Shown in pieces: positions 35,111 to 42,983 of a DNA stretch of 64,000 nt. A program made the position numbers and the translations under genes. The DNA lies in NCBI RefSeq assembly GCF_014295415.1, contig NZ_CP052909.1:620001-684000 (forward strand), read 5' to 3'. The DNA comes from Constantimarinum furrinae (GTDB lineage: Bacteria; Bacteroidota; Bacteroidia; Flavobacteriales; Flavobacteriaceae). The notes under the pieces are model-generated. The model was not told the origin of the DNA. It was given only the letters and a program-made list of their open reading frames with translations, and searched no databases. Positions within the stretch are counted from its first letter, which is position 1; each line of letters starts with the position of its first letter.

Positions 35111-35791
35111 CTATAGCTTCTCGAAGACCAGAATATCGGTTCCGCCACCGCCACCGCTAACGTCACGGATCTCCACACGGTTTGGCATCACGCTAAACAC
35201 ATCCCATTCATCATTAAACTCATCGAATGGCGAGCCAGAAAAGGCAAGGTTTAATTCCTGACCAGTACTACTCACCAACCAGGTACCATTATTGGTATTA
35301 CTCCCGTTTGTTGCAGTAACTGCATTTCCGGTCATAAAGTCCACATTGTAACCGTTGTACGTAGCGGTTTGATTTGAACCACTGTCAATATAAGTTTCTA
35401 CGAACCAAAGTCCGTCCATTAAGATATCAATGAGTTCCTGTGCGTCTCCATAATAACCATCCCCGTAGTAACCATCTCCATAGTATCCATCACCGTAGTA
35501 ACCATCACCATAATATCCATCGCCGTAATAGCCGTCACCATAGTATCCGTCGCCATAATAGCCATCTCCATAGTAACCATCACCATAGTAACCATCACCA
35601 TAATAGCCGTCGCCATAATAGCCGTCTCCGTAATAGCCTTCACCATAATAACCTTCTTCGTAATAACCGTCACTGAAAAAGTCTTCCGTGTCGTCTGTAG
35701 AGCAGGCCGATACAACAGCTCCTGTAATTGAAATAGTGGACACGGCCAATAAAGCTTGTCCCGATTTTTTGATAAATTTCCTTCTTTCCAT
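35111..35791 (-). CDS. Tat-signal lipoprotein with fifteen GYYGD-type pentapeptide repeats
   Basis: 226 residues. The signal starts M-E-R-R-K-F-I-K-K-S, a twin-arginine motif, and ends V-V-S-A-C30, a lipidation site, so export through Tat after folding is predicted. Residues 42-116 are 15 pentapeptides: GYYEE, GYYGE, then 13 GYYGD. Residues 117-226 form a compact beta-rich domain (G-T-W-L-V-S-S, D-E-W-D-V-F-S-V, T-D-I-L-V-F-E) of the lipocalin-like type seen in flavobacterial lipoproteins. It is first of a probable two-gene operon with the glycosyltransferase. Possible roles: carrier of a sugar on Tyr or Asp, or a metal-binding surface protein. Confidence 0.82.
   Translation of the reverse strand: MERRKFIKKSGQALLAVSTISITGAVVSACSTDDTEDFFSDGYYEEGYYGEGYYGDGYYGDGYYGDGYYGDGYYGDGYYGDGYYGDGYYGDGYYGDGYYGDGYYGDGYYGDGYYGDAQELIDILMDGLWFVETYIDSGSNQTATYNGYNVDFMTGNAVTATNGSNTNNGTWLVSSTGQELNLAFSGSPFDEFNDEWDVFSVMPNRVEIRDVSGGGGGTDILVFEKL
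35444..35668 (-). repeat. 15-bp coding tandem repeat (15 units)
   Basis: Fifteen in-frame 15-bp units encode the pentapeptide array. Units differ at third codon positions (GGT/GGA/GGC, TAT/TAC, GAT/GAC) while the peptide is constant in 13 of 15, so the protein sequence is what is conserved. Confidence 0.95.
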
Positions 35792-35971
35792 GGGTGGTTC
35801 TTCTTTATGTAGTTACTAAATATATGAAATCAACCTTCCGATTAAAAACGACCGCATCATTTTAACAATTAATTTGCGTAAAATGCCACGAATCTAAACT
35901 ACAACAGCTTAGCTGAAAAATACCCTACCCTTGCACTACATATTTTTTAAAAAAATTGCATTTCTGTGAAC

Positions 35972-36739
35972 TTATTGCCTATTGGGGTCGAATGGAAAAT
36001 TATCTTGTTCATCCGGCACACCATCCAGATCTGAATCCTGAATGCGCTCGGGACCTACTAATAATTGCCAACTAATTGGCAAAAATGTTTCAAAAACCAG
36101 TGCATCAAACTCTGCAGTTGGTCCAGAGGATACTGAGGCTGCCATAAAAGTTACATTCAAGGATTGCGACACATGAGAATTTGCCCAAACCAAGGCTGTA
36201 GTATTATCGAATTGGATGAGACGTGCCCCAAAGGTTGTAATCAGGTCTCCGTTATTGGTTGTTTTTGTAGTGGTACACAATACCTGCGGATTACCGCTAA
36301 AACCGTGAAATGCCATGATCTGATTAATCTCGAAAGCCATTAGATCGTTTATGGCAACAGGCCCGGGAAACGTTGATGTTGGCACATACCGCCACACAGC
36401 TGCGTTGTCGTTTCTAATCACGTTCACTCCAATTGTCGCGGTTTGTTGATCAAGAACTTCGGTGGCTGTATAGCCCTGAGGCATAGTAAAACCTAATGCC
36501 GGATACTGACTATGAATAAACTGAGCACCGGGGTTTGCAATAAGGGGAGGTTCGGCTAATGGGATTGGAAGTCCGTGGGCATAATCCCAGTACAACGCAT
36601 CCGGTCCTTGAACCGTATTGCAGATTTGAGAGTTAAAATTGGCAAATTGTTCGGCTTGGGTGCCGGGTCCATCGTCCTTACTGCAGGATAAAGTAGCTAC
36701 AAAGAAAAAGAAAAGTAAAAGAGTCTTTAAAGTTCTCAT
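35972..36739 (-). CDS. Lipoprotein with C-terminal calcium-binding-type repeat
   Basis: 255 residues from the chosen start. Signal M-R-T-L-K-T-L-L-L-F-F-F-F-V-A-T-L-S-C with a lipidation Cys. The body is beta-rich and not recognised. The end D-S-D-L-D-G-V-P-D-E-Q-D is one thrombospondin type-3-like calcium repeat. A start 7 residues upstream (36760) is possible but less like a lipoprotein signal. It is 180 bp upstream of the GYYGD gene on the same strand and may or may not share its transcript. Confidence 0.75.
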   Translation of the reverse strand: MRTLKTLLLFFFFVATLSCSKDDGPGTQAEQFANFNSQICNTVQGPDALYWDYAHGLPIPLAEPPLIANPGAQFIHSQYPALGFTMPQGYTATEVLDQQTATIGVNVIRNDNAAVWRYVPTSTFPGPVAINDLMAFEINQIMAFHGFSGNPQVLCTTTKTTNNGDLITTFGARLIQFDNTTALVWANSHVSQSLNVTFMAASVSSGPTAEFDALVFETFLPISWQLLVGPERIQDSDLDGVPDEQDNFPFDPNRQ

Positions 36740-36838
36740 GATAATAGTTTTCCTTATCATCGTGATGCACTAAGAATGTCATCAGGAAAAGCATTATTCT
36801 TTCATGCTAAATTGAGTCATTACCCTTAAAGATAGTCT

Positions 36839-38533
36839 TTACCAGCTACCGCCACCTCCACCGCCAAATCCGCCGCCCGAAGATCCACCACCACTGCTTC
36901 CGCTGCTTGAAGGAGCACTAACCATAGTAGATCTTGTAGAGGAGATGGCACTTGAGAAAGAATTAGAGAAGCTGTGCATATTGTAAATTCCGGGAGAGGT
37001 TGTTGAATACCATTCCGGAGGATTTACGCTCAAGGCTTCAAATTTTTTCGCCCAGCTATTAAAAGCCCCAAACGCCAATGCGTAGCCCATGGTTGATTCA
37101 AAATACACAGGACTTTCAGAAATAAGCATTTTGAGTTTATTCTCTTCAGCTGTTTTAATAAATTGTTTGAACCCTTTTAGTTCAGAAAATATTCTATCGC
37201 CTTTTTTATTCTTTTTGATCATAAAGATATTGAATATGAGCAATATAACACCACAAACGAACATTGCGACGGCTGCCATCAAACCCCACATATACAGCAG
37301 CAGTGGCGTAAAAAGTACAATTAACACAACCAAACTGCAACCGGTGCGGGTTTGTACAGATTTTGATTCGGGCTCGTAATAACGTTGTGCAGCATTTTTC
37401 AGTTTGACTTTGGCCGAATTCATTATGGTATAAAACTTATCCTTTAAACTGCTGATAAGCACCTCATCTCGCGTTCCATGACCGAAAAGTCCATTAAAGA
37501 ACTTGAGCTCGTAGTCGGGAGAATTGGGTGGAAGATCTCTTAATTTCGTAATTCGGGTATCATCTTTTGCCAACCAACCTTTTTTATCGATCTCTTCCAT
37601 TTTTATGTATCCTTTCGACCCCCAATATGGGATTAAAGCAATGAGATCGGTTGAATCTTCACTGTCATTAATGAGGAATCCGGCCATAGCAGGGTCAAGG
37701 TTTTCGGGCGGATAATACGAAACGGTAGTGGTAACCCGTTCATCCCTTCCATATTTGCGCCAAGTAAAATAAAAACCGAGAATGAGTAAACCGAGGATGA
37801 GCGTCCATCCATAATCTGTCCAAAATGGCCAGAATGGCTTGATTACTTTAATACTTCCGGGTGGCAGTTTGATAAGCACGGTAACACTGTCACCGTAATT
37901 CGATCTCACATTGGGAAAGCTCGCGCCGGCAAATTGTCCATTGGACATATTAATGTCGAAATCTTCACTTAAGGCTGTTGTTCCATAGACCCCTGAATAC
38001 ACAAAACAGTCATCCATGCCTACTGCTGAATTTTCGGGCAGAAAAATAGTGAATTGTACTGCTTTAAAGGTTGCCATCCAATTGGTAGGCTTAATATTCC
38101 AGTAAAAAAGGGTAGCATCTTCTTCGTATAAAAATGCATTGGATACCCGATAACGTATTTCATAATGTTGTGGCCCGATGATCGTCTTATTGGGATCCCC
38201 GATCTTAATTCTTAAATAGCCTTCTAATTTGCGGGCAAAAGCCCCGGAAGTTTCAAATATATGATTCGGAACCTCTACGTTACTGATCTTAATATCTCGC
38301 TTTTCGGGTTTTCCTTCTATATCATCGATCGTATAACTTGTTTGTATATCCCGATAAATCCCGTGTTTATATTGACTGAATGTAATATCATAGCGCTCTA
38401 CCACATCGAAATATCCCTTTGGACTGATATGAATTTCTACTGAATAATTTTCAACAGAGAATCCTTGCGAGTAACCCAAGGGAATCGCCGAAATAATAAA
38501 AAGAGTAATTAATATTCCTTTTATCGACCTCAC
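36839..38533 (-). CDS. DUF2207 membrane protein (GTG start proposed)
   Basis: 564 residues from a GTG at 38533, whose product begins R-S-I-K-G-I-L-I-T-L-F-I-I-S after the initiator, a standard signal peptide cut near Y-S-Q. An ATG at 38590 would overlap LemA by 50 bp and bury that signal behind 19 residues. The DUF2207 ectodomain (V-E-N-Y-S-V-E-I-H-I-S and R-Y-D-I-T-F) fills about 25-230, helices lie near 250 and 410-450, and the tail is Gly/Ser-rich ending G-G-G-G-G-S-W. DUF2207 proteins often sit next to LemA, as here, and are thought to act in the envelope. Confidence 0.88.
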   Translation of the reverse strand: MRSIKGILITLFIISAIPLGYSQGFSVENYSVEIHISPKGYFDVVERYDITFSQYKHGIYRDIQTSYTIDDIEGKPEKRDIKISNVEVPNHIFETSGAFARKLEGYLRIKIGDPNKTIIGPQHYEIRYRVSNAFLYEEDATLFYWNIKPTNWMATFKAVQFTIFLPENSAVGMDDCFVYSGVYGTTALSEDFDINMSNGQFAGASFPNVRSNYGDSVTVLIKLPPGSIKVIKPFWPFWTDYGWTLILGLLILGFYFTWRKYGRDERVTTTVSYYPPENLDPAMAGFLINDSEDSTDLIALIPYWGSKGYIKMEEIDKKGWLAKDDTRITKLRDLPPNSPDYELKFFNGLFGHGTRDEVLISSLKDKFYTIMNSAKVKLKNAAQRYYEPESKSVQTRTGCSLVVLIVLFTPLLLYMWGLMAAVAMFVCGVILLIFNIFMIKKNKKGDRIFSELKGFKQFIKTAEENKLKMLISESPVYFESTMGYALAFGAFNSWAKKFEALSVNPPEWYSTTSPGIYNMHSFSNSFSSAISSTRSTMVSAPSSSGSSGGGSSGGGFGGGGGGSW

Positions 38534-38540
38534 TTTGAAA

Positions 38541-39101
38541 TTATGAAAAATCCACTTTAATATTCTCTCTGCTTTCGGCTTCTGCTTCAAAGAAATCGAA
38601 GTGCTTATAATTTAGCATCCCTGCAAATAACACTCCCGGAAAACTTTCTCCATAGGTATTGTTTTCACGGACCGTTCCGTTGTAATATCTCCGACTGCGT
38701 TCCAGATTTTCTTCTATCTCATTGAGTTTTTCCTGCAACTGAATAAAGTTGGTGTTCGCCTTCAGATCCGGGTATGCTTCTCCTAAAGCAAAAATACTAC
38801 GCAGCGTTTGCTGCAACTGATTTTCGGCTTTGATCTGGGCATTGATATCTTCGGAAGGGACAGACATAGCTGCATTTCGGGCCTTTATTACATCTTCGAG
38901 GGTAGATCGCTCATGTGCGGCATATCCCTTTACCGTCTCTACGAGATTAGGAATAAGATCGTATCGTCGTTTAAGAGCTACATCGATATTGCTCCAGGCA
39001 TCCTGAACCGTGTTTTTGTTCTTAACGAATCTGTTAAACACAGTTACCATAAAAAGACCTATGATAAGTAAAAGGCCCACCGAAAGAATTAGATAAAGCA
39101 T
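38541..39101 (-). CDS. lemA: LemA family protein
   Basis: 186 residues. One N-terminal helix (residues 2-22), then R-F-V-K-N-K-N-T-V-Q-D-A-W-S-N-I-D-V-A-L-K-R-R-Y-D-L-I-P-N-L, split at its conserved Trp-Ser and Asp-Val pairs, and the long helical bundle with L-Q-E-K-L-N-E-I-E-E-N-L near residue 130 and N-N-T-Y-G-E-S-F-P. LemA proteins are membrane-anchored helical bundles of unclear role. The DUF2207 gene follows with its start 7 bp after this stop, which supports a two-gene operon. Confidence 0.94.
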   Translation of the reverse strand: MLYLILSVGLLLIIGLFMVTVFNRFVKNKNTVQDAWSNIDVALKRRYDLIPNLVETVKGYAAHERSTLEDVIKARNAAMSVPSEDINAQIKAENQLQQTLRSIFALGEAYPDLKANTNFIQLQEKLNEIEENLERSRRYYNGTVRENNTYGESFPGVLFAGMLNYKHFDFFEAEAESRENIKVDFS

Positions 39102-39297
39102 AGTTGGTTATTTTATTTGAATAGTAATCTATTCAAAATAAATATCTAAGATACTATCTTTTCTGAAATTCTAAGAAAGGGACTTTCAACTTTTCAACAA
39201 CACTACTCTTTTCAGTGCTATTGGACAATATTAAAACATGGGTGTTATGCCATATTGACCTGATGTATATTCATTGAGTCACCGCGTCGTATTCATC

Positions 39298-40767
39298 TTA
39301 TTCTTTTTTCCATTGAAGTGGGGAAATCCAAGATTCACCAAATTGTTCTTTTTCAGAAACCCGAACTAAATCAAGATCCCTTGCAAACATTGGTTGATTC
39401 GTTAATCCATTAAAACTTACCTGCACATCTGCACGTATTAAAGGGTCGATGATTCCCGTGCTACTTTCAATTTTTTTATGAAGATATTTTGCTAAATGAA
39501 TAAAATTATCGGGGTCTTCTGCTAAATGGATGAACTGATTGGTACTTAGAAAGGATGACACCTCTACAGGACCAAACTCCCCCGTCTTCCTGTCTGAAAA
39601 AGTCATTTCCAGCGTATTTAATTCCCGCGTTTGCATTTTCATCCGCCATGAAAACCGTACGGCACGCCCCGTCCATTCGGGGTTATCTGTAATAAAAAAA
39701 TGCCGTAAAGGAAAGGTAATCTGAAAGAGAATAAATAAGCTAAGGCCAATGACGACAGCTTTTCTGCTTCCAGTCCATGGGGAAATCGAAATAGGCTGAC
39801 TTTCTTCCTGTTGTTCCGACCTAATTTTTGCCTGATTTGCCTGAAATATCCTTCGCTCTGCCTTAGTCATTTTAGGTCGTTTCGGTCTTTTTTCTTTCCT
39901 TTTTACTACTTTTTTATGGAATTTCTTCGTAAAAATCGAGTCGATGAACTTTCCAACTTTGTCAGCATCGAAGAACAGTATTGTAGAGCAGATCATTAAA
40001 AAGGGAAAGAGTCCAATATCTCCAAAAAGCACTGAATGGTTCAGAAAATTGAATATCAAAATAAAGACTATACCTATGCTCCGTGTCCTTTTATTCAATA
40101 ACAGAAAAACGATTAGCAAGTCATACACCAGGCCTACATATTTGATGAGCCAAACTAAAACATCCTTGGGAATAATACTAGTTAACCCGCCCGTACGAGA
40201 TTCTTGTACCATGATCTGAACCAGGTCTGTGTTTAACCAGTTTGGTGAAAGCTTAGCGATTCCTCCGAAGAAATATGGCAACCCAATAAGAAACATTAAA
40301 ATATACTGATTCCATGCAGGAATAAGGTCAGTAGTGATTTGTTTTGAGAAATATGCTTTTAAGCTATATTTTCGGTCTGCCGAAATAAAAATTAAAACAA
40401 AGGATATGAGCGATATCAGATACAGATGGTTGTTATACAAGGTCTTATCGATGAACGAAAAATACGTGAAGCCGATACAAAAAAATAACATCGCGTAGCG
40501 ATACAAAAACCCCACTGTAATCAATACCGATGACGCCAGTAAACCGAAATGTATCAATTTCATGACCGATTCAGAGAGTGGGCTTAAAAATTCGAGACCC
40601 TGATAAGGAAAAAGCAATTCCGGTCCTGTTAAGAATTGATACGTATAGTCCAACTGATAATAATAGATCATCTGATAGACCATAAACAGCCCGAAAATTA
40701 TTCGGTATAAACTAACGATAGAAGCATTGGTGGGAGCGAAGAGAAATTGACCTAACCTATCGAACAT
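39298..40767 (-). CDS. HTTM (vitamin K gamma-carboxylase-like) membrane protein
   Basis: 489 residues with about ten helices. The start F-L-F-A-P-T-N-A-S-I-V-S-L-Y-R-I-I-F-G and T-Y-F-S-F-I-D-K-T-L-Y-N-N-H-L-Y-L belong to the HTTM family, the bacterial relatives of gamma-glutamyl carboxylase. Between helices near residues 284-322 is a very basic loop rich in Lys/Arg. The C-terminal ~110 residues are periplasmic. Activity of bacterial HTTM proteins is mostly untested. No vitamin K or Glu-rich substrate gene is next to it. Stand-alone. Confidence 0.88.
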   Translation of the reverse strand: MFDRLGQFLFAPTNASIVSLYRIIFGLFMVYQMIYYYQLDYTYQFLTGPELLFPYQGLEFLSPLSESVMKLIHFGLLASSVLITVGFLYRYAMLFFCIGFTYFSFIDKTLYNNHLYLISLISFVLIFISADRKYSLKAYFSKQITTDLIPAWNQYILMFLIGLPYFFGGIAKLSPNWLNTDLVQIMVQESRTGGLTSIIPKDVLVWLIKYVGLVYDLLIVFLLLNKRTRSIGIVFILIFNFLNHSVLFGDIGLFPFLMICSTILFFDADKVGKFIDSIFTKKFHKKVVKRKEKRPKRPKMTKAERRIFQANQAKIRSEQQEESQPISISPWTGSRKAVVIGLSLFILFQITFPLRHFFITDNPEWTGRAVRFSWRMKMQTRELNTLEMTFSDRKTGEFGPVEVSSFLSTNQFIHLAEDPDNFIHLAKYLHKKIESSTGIIDPLIRADVQVSFNGLTNQPMFARDLDLVRVSEKEQFGESWISPLQWKKE

Positions 40768-41018
40768 TGTTGAAATCTGGCTTTATACAACTCAAATATA
40801 CCTTTTCTTGTAGTATAATTTCAAAAATTAGAGAAAACTGATCGTTCAAAGACAAATTTTAAAAGTGCTCGAAAAACGAATCTGATTCATTAATCACAAC
40901 GAAATCGGAAAACTAGCTTTTGTTTTAATTCTTCTGAAAAATTATTTAATAATGGGCTTTGTGTCAGTATTTTTTTAAAAAAAATTCACCGTAATATACT
41001 AACTTAGCTAAAGGATCC

Positions 41019-41720
41019 ATGGCTTTTAAAATGCAAACAGAACATAATATAGCAACTGAGTTTGATAAGTTTTCGGTTAACTATACCACCGATATGATAG
41101 GTTGTGTGCCGCATTATTTAGATCTACTGGCATCTTTTACTAAAGATCTACCCCGGGAATTCTTTCCTTATCAAATCCTTGATCTGGGTTGTGGCAATGG
41201 TAATGTAACTTCAGAAGTACTGAAGCTATTTCCTGATTCCAACTATACGCTATTGGATGCATCGGATGAAATGATCCGTATCTGCAAACAGCGGTTTCAG
41301 CAGTATCCTATGACCTATATAACTTCCTATTTTCAGGATCACGTTTTTGAAGAAAACCTGAATGACATGGTGGTGGCCGGATTCAGCCTACATCATTGTC
41401 ATTCCGAAGAAAAAAAGAGGCTTTTTAAAGCGATATTTCATTCTCTGAAAAATGCAGGGATCTTTGGGTTTAGTGACCTGATGATAGATAAAAATTCACC
41501 TGAACATCCCGAATTGATAAAAGAGTGGAAATCGTTTGTATTTAAAAGCTTTCCCGACGGTGAAAAATGGAATTGGCTCATGGATCACTATCGCGATTAT
41601 GACAAACCTGATGACTATAAAAATCAGATAACATGGCTATACGAAGCGGGCTTTAATGATGTGAAAATAGTTATGAGGCAAGATTATTGGATACATATTC
41701 GTGCGACAAAACAGACATAA
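41019..41720 (+). CDS. Class I SAM-dependent methyltransferase
   Basis: 233 residues. Motif I is I-L-D-L-G-C-G-N-G-N-V-T near residue 55; the acidic motif II end is L-L-D-A-S-D-E-M, and motif III-like G-F-S-L-H-H-C follows. The C-terminal part (F-G-F-S-D-L-M-I-D) is of the small-molecule or rRNA type. An alternative start is M5 (41031). Substrate unknown. No neighbours on the same strand; the 251-bp gap upstream shows only AT-rich sequence and nothing else I can name. Confidence 0.88.
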   Translation: MAFKMQTEHNIATEFDKFSVNYTTDMIGCVPHYLDLLASFTKDLPREFFPYQILDLGCGNGNVTSEVLKLFPDSNYTLLDASDEMIRICKQRFQQYPMTYITSYFQDHVFEENLNDMVVAGFSLHHCHSEEKKRLFKAIFHSLKNAGIFGFSDLMIDKNSPEHPELIKEWKSFVFKSFPDGEKWNWLMDHYRDYDKPDDYKNQITWLYEAGFNDVKIVMRQDYWIHIRATKQT

Positions 41721-41796
41721 AGCTCGGCTCAACCAAATTAAGGCACATCCCCGGTTTACACCAAAATTATCGAAGATTTTCCATGATGCTCTTAGG

Positions 41797-42489
41797 ACAA
41801 ACTCTAAGATCCCGCTTTAAACGGGATTAATTCGACAACGAGAATCAAAGATTCTCTGTCATTTGCTTTCAGAATTAAGGGATGAAATCCCGCTTAGAGC
41901 GGGATTAGTTCGACCACGAGAATCAGAGATTCTCTGTCATTAGCTTTCAGAGTTAAGGGATGAAATCCCGCTTAGAGCGGGATTAGTTCGACCACGAGAA
42001 TCAGAGATTCTCTGTCATTTGCTTTCAGAAATAAGGGATGAAATCCCGCTTAGAGCGGGATTAGTTCGACCACGAGAATCAGAGATTCTCTGTCATTTGC
42101 TTTTAGAAATAAGGGATGGGATCCCGCTTAGAGCGGGATTAGTTCGACCACGAGAATCAGAGATTCTCTGTCATTTACTTTCAGAAATAAGGGATGGGAT
42201 CCCGCTTAGAGCGGGATTAGTTCGACCACGAGAATCAGAGAGTCTCTGTCATTAGCTTTCAGAGTTAAGGGATGAAATCCCGCTTAGAGCGGGATTAGTT
42301 CGACCACGAGAATCAGAGATTCTCTGTCATTTGCTTTCAGAAATAAGGGATGGGATCCCGCTTAGAGCGGGATTAGTTCGACCACGAGAATCAGAGATTC
42401 TCTGTCATTTGCTTTCAGAAATAAGGGATGGGATCCCGCTTAGAGCGGGATTAGTTCGACCACGAGAATCAGAGATTCTCTGTCTCACT
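41797..42489. repeat. 78-bp tandem repeat array with two hairpins per unit
   Basis: Eight full units start at 41866, 41944, 42022, 42100, 42178, 42256, 42334 and 42412, with a degenerate half unit before. Each carries AATCCCGCT-TAG-AGCGGGATT and AGAATC-AGA-GATTCT inverted repeats. Variation is confined to a few sites (GATGAAATCC/GATGGGATCC; TTTG/TTAG). Because 78 is divisible by three it stays open in one plus frame, but the array looks non-coding. Confidence 0.9.
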
Positions 42490-42659
42490 AACAAAAAAAG
42501 CCCATCCATCAGGATAAGCTTCTCATTGGTTACTGATCTCTCAGTACCACATCACGCTTTAGCGTGACAACACAACATTTTCATTCCTGCGGAAGCAGGA
42601 ATCTCACCTAGAGTATCAACTCTTTTTGATGAGATGCCTTCCTACGAAGGCATTTATTG
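42490..42659. other. Non-coding stretch with a cluster of short hairpins
   Basis: In order: CACGCTT-TA-GCGTG-type hairpin (42553-42568), ATTCCTGC-GGAA-GCAGGAAT (42583-42602) and ATGCCTTC-CTAC-GAAGGCAT (42635-42654). The last lies just past the tRNA-Asp 3' end on its strand but has no T tract. No gene seen. Confidence 0.55.
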
Positions 42660-42733
42660 CGGTCTGGACGAGACTCGAACTCGCGACCCCCTGCGTGACA
42701 GGCAGGTATTCTAACCAACTGAACTACCAGACC
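42660..42733 (-). tRNA. tRNA-Asp (anticodon GUC)
   Basis: Minus strand, 74 nt. GGTCTGG pairs with CCAGACC, discriminator G. The anticodon stem CCTGC/GCAGG encloses CTGTCAC, giving anticodon GTC. The T arm has GTTCGAGTC. CCA is not encoded. An A/T-rich 5' leader of about 60 nt separates it from its promoter. Confidence 0.96.
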
Positions 42734-42803
42734 AATTTTCTTACCTGTTTAAAACAGATTCCGACAACAGTCGGATTTAAAGTAATTGCATTTTCAGCGA
42801 GGG

Positions 42804-42834
42804 CAAATATAACACCATTTTTAGTTGTTCCAAA
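42804..42834 (-). promoter_or_regulatory. Consensus Bacteroidota promoter for tRNA-Asp
   Basis: On the minus strand TTTG (42834-42831) is 19 bp before TATATTTG (42811-42804), an exact match to the TTTG-N19-TAnnTTTG consensus. The leader between it and the tRNA contains an ATCCGACTGTTGTCGGAAT hairpin (ATCCGAC / GTCGGAAT). Confidence 0.75.
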
Positions 42835-42948
42835 TAAAAAAATGAAAAAATAATCCGAATATCACAGCCCGTTTAAAATCAAGGATATACACATCATCAT
42901 GTAAGGGTTCTAAAAGCCGGCAGACCACACAAGAAAAAGGATAGACGA

Positions 42949-42983
42949 CTAACTCCTAACCACTAACTCCTAATTCCTAATTC
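42949..42983. repeat. Heptanucleotide array (5 units)
   Basis: CTAACTC, CTAACCA, CTAACTC, CTAATTC, CTAATTC. It abuts and just overlaps the stop codon of the minus-strand DUF58 gene. Confidence 0.8.

Noticed and set aside
35419-35715. Other frames through the GYYGD array (Met/Thr-rich minus frame, His/Asn-rich plus frame).
   Set aside because: The synonymous-site variation fits only the GYYGD frame, which also has the signal peptide and a folded C-terminal domain.
41866-42567. CRISPR array.
   Set aside because: The whole 78-bp unit is conserved, with no unique spacers and no cas genes in the window.
42019-42567. Plus-strand open frames of 78 codons in the 78-bp array.
   Set aside because: They arise because the period is a multiple of three; the repeat is built of palindromes and has no signal, domain or promoter.
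42626-42853. A plus-strand open frame of 75 codons.
   Set aside because: It runs antisense through tRNA-Asp and its promoter.
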